From CAYMRB01 sp964392615 (lineage in GTDB: Bacteria; Planctomycetota; UBA8108): DNA of 64,000 bases. The position numbers and the translations under genes were made by a program. The notes under the pieces are model-generated. The model was given only the letters and a program-made list of their open reading frames with translations, was not told the DNA's origin and made no database searches. This document shows, piece by piece, positions 57,490 through 64,000 of the stretch. Position 1 is the first letter of the stretch. Every line of letters begins with the position of its first letter. The DNA is taken from NCBI GenBank assembly GCA_964392615.1, contig CAYMRB010000002.1, positions 9,679-73,678 of the forward strand, in the 5' to 3' direction.

Positions 57490-58809
57490 ATGGCTTCCGA
57501 TACGAGCCTTCTCGATCGCTGGATCGAACGGCGGGACGCGCACGCTTTTCGCGAGATCGTCGTGCGCTACGCCGCGCTCGTTCACGGGGCGTGTCTGCGC
57601 GTCCTGCGCAACGACGCCGATGCCCAGGACGCGGCGCAGATCTGCTTCATCAAGCTCGCGCGCGCCGACGAGGCTCCCACGCGATCTCTGGGCGGTTGGC
57701 TGCACGCGATGGCCGTGCGCGCGTCGATCGACCTGAAGCGCGCACGGGAGCGGCGGTCGGAGCGCGAACGACGGTATGCGACGGCACGCCGGTCCGCGGG
57801 TGACGAGCCGAGCTGGGACGAGGTTCAGTCCGATGTCGACGTGGCGATCGCCGAGCTGCCCGAGTCGCTGCGGCGGCCGATCGTCGACCACTTCCTCCGC
57901 GGTCGCACGCACGACGCGATCGCCGCCGAGCTCGGCGTGTCGCGCCAGACCGTCACGCACCGCATCGGCAAGGGGGTCGAGCAGATCCGTCGCCTCTTGC
58001 GCCGTCGCGGCTGGCGCGCGGGCATACCGCTTCTGGTGGCGTCGCTGCCGTCCCTCGCGGAGGCCGCAGCACCGCCCCAGCTGACCGCCGCGTTGGGGCG
58101 CCTCGCGTTGTCGGGTGTCGCTCCGGCCGCGTCCGCCTCGGCCGCCCCGGGCGCCGCGCATCTGTCCGCGAAGATCGGAGTGTTCCTGATGACGAAGAAG
58201 CTCGTCGTGAGCGCCGGGATCGCCGTCCTGGTCGTGCTCGGCATCTGGTTCGGTTTGGGGAAGGGGCTCTTCGTCGATGAGCCTCACGGTCCGGGCGAGC
58301 GCGAGACAGCCAGCGTCCACGGCGAGCGCGACGAAGTTCCCGCCGCAACGCGCACGGCAACGGAGCACCGCGCGGCGACGTCGAAGGACGGCGCAGACGT
58401 CGGCGAAGGGACGACGACCGGCACGGCCGCCGTCGCAGACAGCGTGCGTGGGCTCGTCGTCGACGCGAGCGGGTCTCCAGCTGCGCGGTGCCGCGTCGCG
58501 TGGGCTCGTATTCGCGGCAAGGAACGCGGGGTCGAGATCGTCGAGGAGACGAGGGCCGACGAGAACGGGCGGTTCGTTCTGGCCGCGCTCAGCGCTCGTG
58601 ACGCGAGGTCCACGCCGCGCGGCGAGCTGTTCGCGTGTGCGTTGCAGCGCGACGAGGCGGGGGGCGTCGACCTGGGCGGGCTCGACCTCGCGACGTCCGA
58701 CAGCGCGACGGACGGGGCCGTGACCATCGCGCTCGAGGCGCTCAGCGAGATCGGCGGTGCCGTGTTCGAACGGGCTACGGAGGCCGCTGTGTCCGGAGTC
58801 CGCGTCTAA
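57490..58809 (+). CDS. ECF sigma factor with membrane segment and start of carboxypeptidase-regulatory extension (ends at premature TAA)
   Basis: This 439-codon frame begins with an ECF sigma factor: region 2 (LLDRWIERRDAHAFREIVVRY, DAQDAAQICFIKLAR) and region 4 (AELPESLRRPIVDHFLRG, HDAIAAELGVSRQTVTHRIGKG), residues about 1-175. A linker leads to a single transmembrane helix (KLVVSAGIAVLVVLGIWFGLG, about 237-257), then a periplasmic part with carboxypeptidase-regulatory-like repeats (VRGLVVDASGSPAARCRV, GGAVFERATEAAVSGVRV). The TAA at 58807-58809 cuts the second repeat, and the same frame continues without interruption to 61020. Membrane-tethered ECF sigma factors with extracytoplasmic domains are known in planctomycetes. 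The ATG at 57490 directly follows AGGA with no spacing, so the start is uncertain. Confidence 0.8.
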   Translation: MASDTSLLDRWIERRDAHAFREIVVRYAALVHGACLRVLRNDADAQDAAQICFIKLARADEAPTRSLGGWLHAMAVRASIDLKRARERRSERERRYATARRSAGDEPSWDEVQSDVDVAIAELPESLRRPIVDHFLRGRTHDAIAAELGVSRQTVTHRIGKGVEQIRRLLRRRGWRAGIPLLVASLPSLAEAAAPPQLTAALGRLALSGVAPAASASAAPGAAHLSAKIGVFLMTKKLVVSAGIAVLVVLGIWFGLGKGLFVDEPHGPGERETASVHGERDEVPAATRTATEHRAATSKDGADVGEGTTTGTAAVADSVRGLVVDASGSPAARCRVAWARIRGKERGVEIVEETRADENGRFVLAALSARDARSTPRGELFACALQRDEAGGVDLGGLDLATSDSATDGAVTIALEALSEIGGAVFERATEAAVSGVRV

Positions 58810-61020
58810 TTGCGCATCGAGCGCAGTGGCGATGGCGACGACGAGCTGCCGCGCGTGCTGGCGGCGGCGTTTCCGGACATCGCCGGCGATGGCTCGTCTC
58901 GTATCTCCTCTACCGACGGGCGATACCGGTTCACGACGCCGGGTCCGCTGCGGGCGCGTCTGCAGTTCGACAGCGGCGTGTCGGACTGGGTCGTCCCGGG
59001 CTTCCGATCGCAGGCGGATCTTCTGACGGTCGGCCTGGCAGCCGGCGAACGGCGACTGAATCTCGACTTCGGGCTCGACCTCGGCGGCTCGATAGCGGGG
59101 CGCGTCGTCGATGTCGACGGCGCGCCGATCGAGGCGGCGACCGTCGAGCTCGAGGCGTCGTATCGGGCGTCGGATCGACGCGTCGTACAGACCGATGTGC
59201 GCGGCGAGTTCCGCTTTCACGGCCTCGCGACGCAGGCGAGCTATCTCGTCGCCGCGTGGAGCGACGGGCTGGCGCCCGGCTTCGGCTCACGCATCGCGAT
59301 GCCGGAAGCGCAGGAGGTGATCGGCGTCGAGATCGTTCTCGGTCCCGGACGTCAGTTCGCGGGTCGCGTTGTTGACGACCGTGGCGAGCCGCTTCCCGGT
59401 GTCAGCATCGCTTTGGCGAAGTCGTTCGAGTCGCGGCGCGTTTGGATTCGCGGCGTCGAATCCCTGGAGACCGGCGACGACGGCTCGTTCGAGTTCGCGC
59501 AGCTCGCGGCCGGCGAGTACGTCGTCGGCGCGAGCTCGGCGGAACACGACGATCGGACCGTCAACGTCGAGATCAAGGCGGACGCGGACGTTCTCGACTT
59601 CGAGATCGTGCTGGAGCGGCGTTCTGGCGGCTTCATCGCGGGCGTCGTCGTGGACGATCGCGGCGAATCCGCACAGGCGCGCGTCGTCGTGCGGCGCCGA
59701 GGGCGGGTCGCCGGCTCGGCGACCAGCGCCGCCGACGGCGAGTTTCGCGTCGACGGGTTGGACGAGGCCGACGATTACCTCGTGACCGCGTTCTCGAGCG
59801 AGCATCACGGCGAGCGACTTACCGGCATCGCGAGCGGGACGAGCGATCTGACGTTGCGCGTGCGGCGGCGGGGCCGTATTCGCGGTCGCGTGGTCAGCGA
59901 CGAAGGAACGCCGGTCGACGAGTTCGAGGTGCGCGTCGCGTTCACGCGTTCGGACGGCAATCGCTTCCACACGAAGTGGACGACGCGCGCGAACGTCGAC
60001 GGGGAGTTCGCCATCGACGGCGCGGAGCCCGATCCGGTCGCGGCGCGGGTCGACGTGCGCGCCACCGGGTTCGTTCCCCGGTCGACGGCCGCACTGCGGG
60101 TGCCGCCTGGAGGCGAGACGGAGGTCGTCATCGTTCAGCTGGAACGGGGCGCGGTGCTGCGTGGAGCGGTGACCGACGCGGACACCGGCGCCCCGCTGCT
60201 CGGCGCCCGCGTCCGCGTTCACGACCGAGGTGGTTTCGGTCCACAGATTCTCGACGTCGGTCGCGGCCTGTGGGACGACGGCAAGGTGTGGATGCTCGGC
60301 ATGACGGACGAGAAGGGCCGCTTCGAGCTGACCGGGTTCGAGGCGGGCGTCAAGGTCCACCTCGCGATCTGGATCGACGGCTACGGCACTAGGGTCGAGC
60401 GCGGCGTCGAGGTGACGGCGAGCGGCGCCGAAGTCTCCGTGGCGCTCGAGCGCGAGGCGGTGCTGACGGTCGAGCAGCGCGTGGCCGGGGGCGGTGGGGG
60501 CCTGCGCACGCGATACGTCGTCGAGCACCGCGAGGAGCGGCCGTGGAACTCGGCATTTCGCGCCAGCGGCTCGACTGTCGGGGAGGGGGACATCGCGTTC
60601 GACGGGTTGGCCGCCGGGCGCTACCGCGTCGTCGTGGTTCGCCTCGACACGGCCGCGGCGATCCGCGCGGGCGAGGTCGCGGTCGAGTTGCAGGCGGGCG
60701 AGTCGCGGAGGATCGAGATCGACCCGGTCGCGCTCGCGAAGCGATCCGGCTCGATTCGCGGCGCCGTGAAGAGAGCGACGCGTGGCGCGTTCGTGCGAGT
60801 CGTGTCGAGCACGGATCCCGAGGAGAGCTACACCGACGCACCGGTGCCGTGCGACGCCGACGGCGGGTTCGAGGCCCCCGGGCTGCCGCCGGGACAGTAT
60901 CGCGTGTTCGCGCGTGCGCGCGGCAAGCCGCCCCGCGAGGCGAGCGCGGATGTGCGCGTGAAAGCTGGCGAGAGGTCCTCGGTGGAGCTCGCGCTGCCGG
61001 CGGGAGAGGACGACCGCTGA
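58810..61020 (+). pseudogene. Continuation of the sigma factor protein after an in-frame stop: carboxypeptidase-regulatory-like repeats
   Basis: This 736-codon open frame follows the TAA immediately and in the same frame. It has no ribosome site, would need a TTG start and has no signal peptide, so on its own it is unlikely to be made or exported. It holds about six carboxypeptidase-regulatory-like (CarboxypepD_reg) repeats: GRVVDVDGAPIEAATVELEA, GRVVDDRGEPLPGVSIALAK, GVVVDDRGESAQARVVVRRRG, GRVVSDEGTPVDEFEVRV, GAVTDADTGAPLLGARVRV and a final GAVKRATRGAFVRVVS. With the upstream part it would be a 1176-residue sigma-membrane-sensor protein. Pseudogene, recent mutation, read-through or a base error are all possible. 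Confidence 0.7.
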
Positions 61021-61932
61021 TCAGCGATCGGCGTCGTCGATCTTGGCGGGCCGCGAGGGCTCTCCGAGCTGGAGCAGCTTGCGCGGATCGCCAGGGAACG
61101 GGCCGTAGTAGGTCATGCGGCTCGACCCCGACGGGTCGTGACGAATCCAGAAGCGTCTTGTGCGCGGCGTCCACAGCACCTCGCCGCTGAAGAAATCCCG
61201 CACGACCGCGTCGTCGGGAGCGTCGTCGTGCGACGCGCCCGACCAGATGGCGACATCGTCGCGCATCTCGAACGACTTCGATCCCGGTGGCCGCTCCTCC
61301 CACAGGTCGGGCAGATTCTCGCTGCGCCACTCGCCCGGAGCGCCTGCGAGATCGACGCCGAGGAAGACCGGGCCGCGTACCTGGAGACCGCTCATCGGTG
61401 CGAGCACGAGCGGCGACGCGTCTGCGAGGTTGTTGCTCGACGCCTTCAGCAAGCGCACCGACTCGAAGGGCGGCAACGCGATGCCCTCCGCGATGCCAAG
61501 CACGCCGAGTAGCTCGCCGGCCCCGAGCTCGCGAGTCGGCGCGATCTCGAGCACGGTGCGCTCGCGGTGCGGCGTCGCGTCGAACACGCGGGGCAGCTCG
61601 GCGCGCGTCGCGGCTTGCCCATCGAACGTCATCGTGTCGCCCGATTCGATGACGAGGCGCACGAACCGCCGCACACACAAGCGCGCGAGCGGCTCATCCG
61701 GCTTCGATTCCGAGCGGCCCACCGTCACGACCGGGGCCGATCTGCCCGCCGACTTGGGCGCGTTCGCTATCGCGGACGCATCGCTCTCGTCAGTCGCTCG
61801 CGGCGTGGCAGCCGTGGGAGATTCGGGCAACGGAGAGCAACCGACGGCGATCGCCAGAAACGCGGCGCACCACGCGGCGCGACGAACGGCGTGCTCGCGA
61901 CGGGCGGTGACGTTCGATGGCCTGGAAGACAT
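61021..61932 (-). CDS. Hypothetical lipoprotein
   Basis: This 303-residue protein is not assigned to a family. It has a lipoprotein-type signal (AAFLAIAVGC, Cys near residue 32), then a low-complexity Ala/Ser/Thr linker. A segment near residue 95 reads VRLVIESGDTMTFDGQAATRAELPRVF followed by RTVLEIAPTRE, a pattern seen in other planctomycetal envelope proteins. A C-terminal region is rich in Trp and charged residues (GEVLWTPRTRRFWIRHDPSG). Its stop codon is back-to-back with that of the sigma-extension frame: TGATCA at 61018-61023 contains both. Its position next to the membrane-tethered sigma factor could hint at a shared envelope-sensing role, but that is speculation. Confidence 0.65.
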   Translation of the reverse strand: MSSRPSNVTARREHAVRRAAWCAAFLAIAVGCSPLPESPTAATPRATDESDASAIANAPKSAGRSAPVVTVGRSESKPDEPLARLCVRRFVRLVIESGDTMTFDGQAATRAELPRVFDATPHRERTVLEIAPTRELGAGELLGVLGIAEGIALPPFESVRLLKASSNNLADASPLVLAPMSGLQVRGPVFLGVDLAGAPGEWRSENLPDLWEERPPGSKSFEMRDDVAIWSGASHDDAPDDAVVRDFFSGEVLWTPRTRRFWIRHDPSGSSRMTYYGPFPGDPRKLLQLGEPSRPAKIDDADR

Positions 61933-62131
61933 CGTCGTACTCCTGCTGAGCCCCTACCCGGCAGTGTACGCGAGGAGCCCGAGGAACCCGATGGTCTTCT
62001 CGCGCCGGCCGTGGATCTTCGACGAGCTTCCCTAAGCTGCCGGCCCTCCCGTACGATGGGCGCGCGACGTCGTCGTCGGTCGGCGAGGCCGGGCGTCGCG
62101 ATCGAGTCGCGTACGCGATGGGAGAAACGTG
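61933..62131. promoter_or_regulatory. Divergent region with palindrome before the GGT gene
   Basis: This is 199 bp without a gene. TCGCGTACGCGA (62107-62118) is a perfect 12-bp palindrome ending 13 nt before the gamma-glutamyltransferase ATG, and its half GTACGCGA recurs at 61966-61973. It may be an operator. GGGAGA at 62120-62125 is the ribosome site. Confidence 0.35.
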
Positions 62132-63832
62132 ATGCAGTCGAGAGTCTGCGCTCGGTCACTCGGTGGCGTTGTGGTCGTCGTTGTCGCCACGCAGCTGGTC
62201 GGACTTTCGCCTGCCACTCGGGCTGCGGATGACAAGATCGGCTCGTCGGCGTCGGGCAAGGGCGGCGCGGTGGCGGCGGGGCGCGCAGGGGCGGTCCAGG
62301 CCGGGATCAGCATCCTCGCGGCCGACGGCAACGCAGCCGACGCGGCCGTGGCAACGCTTCTCGCATTGGCGGTGACCGACTACGGCTGGTTCGCCATCGG
62401 CGGCGAGATACCGTTCCTGATCTGGGACGCGAAGACGCGCCGCGTCAAGGTGCTGTGCGGTCTCGGAGCCGCGCCGTCGAATCCCGAGGCGATCGAGTGG
62501 TTCCGGAAGAACGGTATTCCCGCGACCGGCAGCATGAAGTCGGCGCCGGTGCCGGGAGCGGTCGATCTCTGCGTGACCGCGTTGCGCCTCTTCGGCACGA
62601 AATCGTTCGCCGAGGTCGTCGCGCCGACCCTCGCGTTGCTAGACGCCGGTGCCGAGGACTGGCACCCGCGCCTCGCGGTGACGCTTCGCAAGCTCGTCGC
62701 GGCCGAGGCGGCGGGTGGAGGTTCGCGTGAGGACAAGCTCGCCGCAGCGCGCGATCGCTTCTACCTGGGCGACATCGCCGACGAGCTCGAGGCGTGGTAC
62801 ATCGAGACGGGCGCGTTCCTGCGCAAACGGGATCTGGCGGCGCATCGCACTCGTGTCGAGGATCCGGTGACGGTCGCGTATCGCGGCTATCGCGTGCACA
62901 AGTGCGGCCCGTGGACTCAGGGCCCGGTTTTGTGTCAAGCGCTGCGGCTGATCGAGAGCCGAGACTTGCGCGCGATGGGACATCTTTCGGCGGACTACGT
63001 TCACATCGTCACGGAGGCGCTCAAGCTGGCGTTCGCGGATCGCGATGCGTACTACGGCGACCCGCTCTTCGTCGACGTGCCGCTCGACGCGCTGCTGTCG
63101 GACCGCTACACGCGCGTCAGGCAACCGCTCATCGACCTGACGCGAGCGTCGCTCGAGGTGCGGCCCGGCGACCCTCGCGGCATGAATGCTCTGCGCTCGG
63201 CGCAGGCGTCGCGTCCCGCCGCGCGCGAGATTCCGGTGCAGGACACGACGACATGCGTCGTCGCGGACCGTTGGGGCAACGTCGTCGCGGCGACTCCGAG
63301 CTGCAATCTGGTCGGCAACGAGCCAGGACCGTCCGGCGTGACGCAGGGCAATCGAGTGCGTAGCCTGAACACGACTCCCGGGCATCCGAACCGCGTCGAG
63401 TCGGGCAAGCGGCCGCGCATCACGTTGACGCCGACGATCGTGACTCGCGACGGCAAGCCGGTCATCGCGATCAGCGTCGCCGGTGGCGATCTGCAGGACC
63501 AGACGACTCTGAACGTTCTGCTGAATCGCATCGAATTCGGCATGGCGCCACATGCCGCGGTCACCGCGCCACGGTTTCAGACGACGCACCGCGAGAACTC
63601 GTTCGACCCGAACCCCGACCGCGTGGCGACGCTCGGCGAGCTCGGCGGGTTGGTCGTCAGCGAGGAGCTCGACGCGGGCGTGCGCGAAGAGCTCTCGCGA
63701 CGCGGTCATCGGGTCCACACGACGGAGCGTCCGATCGCGTATCCGGTCATGCTCGTCATCGACCACGCGGAGGGCGTCATTCACGCTGCGGGAGATCCGC
63801 GAGCGGAACGACACGCGGCGGCGCTCGAGTGA
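62132..63832 (+). CDS. Gamma-glutamyltransferase family protein (GGT-like)
   Basis: This 566-residue exported N-terminal-nucleophile hydrolase has a signal region (VVVVVVATQLVGLSPATRA) and the GGT proenzyme layout. The large-subunit part contains ILAADGNAADAAVATLLAL and GEIPFLIWDAKT. Self-cleavage should occur before Thr372 in QDTTTCVVADRWGNVVAATPS, the position of the catalytic Thr of GGT. The canonical His after the second Thr (TTH) is replaced by Thr, and ISVAGGDLQDQ stands for the oxyanion GG. Members of this divergent group may cleave gamma-glutamyl compounds or act as acylases. The start at 62132 is supported by GGGAGA 6 nt upstream; a GTG at 62129 is adjacent. Confidence 0.85.
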   Translation: MQSRVCARSLGGVVVVVVATQLVGLSPATRAADDKIGSSASGKGGAVAAGRAGAVQAGISILAADGNAADAAVATLLALAVTDYGWFAIGGEIPFLIWDAKTRRVKVLCGLGAAPSNPEAIEWFRKNGIPATGSMKSAPVPGAVDLCVTALRLFGTKSFAEVVAPTLALLDAGAEDWHPRLAVTLRKLVAAEAAGGGSREDKLAAARDRFYLGDIADELEAWYIETGAFLRKRDLAAHRTRVEDPVTVAYRGYRVHKCGPWTQGPVLCQALRLIESRDLRAMGHLSADYVHIVTEALKLAFADRDAYYGDPLFVDVPLDALLSDRYTRVRQPLIDLTRASLEVRPGDPRGMNALRSAQASRPAAREIPVQDTTTCVVADRWGNVVAATPSCNLVGNEPGPSGVTQGNRVRSLNTTPGHPNRVESGKRPRITLTPTIVTRDGKPVIAISVAGGDLQDQTTLNVLLNRIEFGMAPHAAVTAPRFQTTHRENSFDPNPDRVATLGELGGLVVSEELDAGVREELSRRGHRVHTTERPIAYPVMLVIDHAEGVIHAAGDPRAERHAAALE

Positions 63833-64000
63833 GATCGCATCTCGAGGTCCCGTCTCGGGCCTGGCTATAGGAGCCTGTCCAAGAAACCCTCGTCAGGACC
63901 GAGGCCGACAGGCCGAGCCGAATGCGCCTCTGGCCGCCTCGCCACACTTCGTGAGCTTGGCCCTGCCGGGCCCGCTGAGAAGAGGGCCACCACAGAGGAC
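63833..64000. other. Terminal non-coding stretch, possible insertion-element end
   Basis: This stretch is 168 bp and no coding frame is recognised. From 63868 the sequence GGAGCCTGTCCAAGAAACC resembles the terminal inverted repeats of some bacterial insertion sequences, but the element itself would lie outside the window and cannot be confirmed. Confidence 0.2.

Noticed and set aside
1..64000. CRISPR arrays, tRNA, rRNA, prophage or toxin-antitoxin pairs
   Set aside because: Intergenic regions are short and show no spaced direct repeats, cloverleaf-like sequences, integrase or small gene pairs.

Overview
The window is GC-rich DNA whose gene content points to a Planctomycetota bacterium, probably a heterotroph that degrades glycans. 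The evidence is several formylglycine sulfatases, DUF1080 (3-keto-disaccharide hydrolase) proteins, a ThuA protein, an SHD1/PQQ-propeller protein, a CotH/lamin-tail protein, dockerin-like C-terminal repeats, a hydrazine-synthase-alpha-like c-type cytochrome and an ECF sigma factor carrying a membrane segment. No rRNA, tRNA, CRISPR or phage genes were seen. Class-level placement is not possible from the sequence alone.

Left part (1-17.5 kb). A minus-strand cluster (1-6873) reads: surface lipoprotein, Zn-type alcohol dehydrogenase, FGGY (xylulokinase-like) kinase, AroE-like dehydrogenase, cupin phosphoglucose isomerase, D-2-hydroxyacid dehydrogenase and a truncated GH10 xylanase. Opposite it runs a complete ribose-type ABC importer (7073-11487). 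Together they look like an uptake and catabolic unit for a sugar or polyol; the substrate is unknown. A Tat-exported TIM-barrel epimerase-like protein, a 988-residue di-heme propeller protein and a zinc metallopeptidase with FG-GAP repeats follow on the minus strand.

Centre (17.9-54.8 kb). This is the most striking region: an apparent sulfated-sialoglycan (mucin-like) utilisation island. Plus strand: GntR/LacI-type regulator, sulfatase-sialidase fusion, NanM-like mutarotase fused to an SSS sodium symporter, sulfatase-sialate O-acetylesterase fusion, a BNR sialidase and a PQQ-like propeller. Minus strand operon (40149 to 30404, genes overlapping or 19 nt apart): URO-D family protein, sulfatase, N-acylglucosamine 2-epimerase, tandem double-sialidase, double-SGNH esterase with dockerin repeats. 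Plus strand again: FCD-type GntR regulator, three giant secreted proteins built from a shared ~200-residue module, fibronectin III domains and dockerin repeats, and finally an N-acetylneuraminate lyase. The enzymes cover de-sulfation, de-O-acetylation, sialic acid release, anomer conversion, import, and cleavage to ManNAc followed by conversion to GlcNAc. No NanK, NagA or NagB is present.

Right part (54.8-64 kb). It holds two DUF1080 proteins (one fused to ThuA), an ECF sigma factor whose membrane/carboxypeptidase-regulatory extension is cut by a single in-frame TAA, an unrecognised lipoprotein, and a gamma-glutamyltransferase. The last 168 bp carry no gene; they may hold the end of an insertion element.
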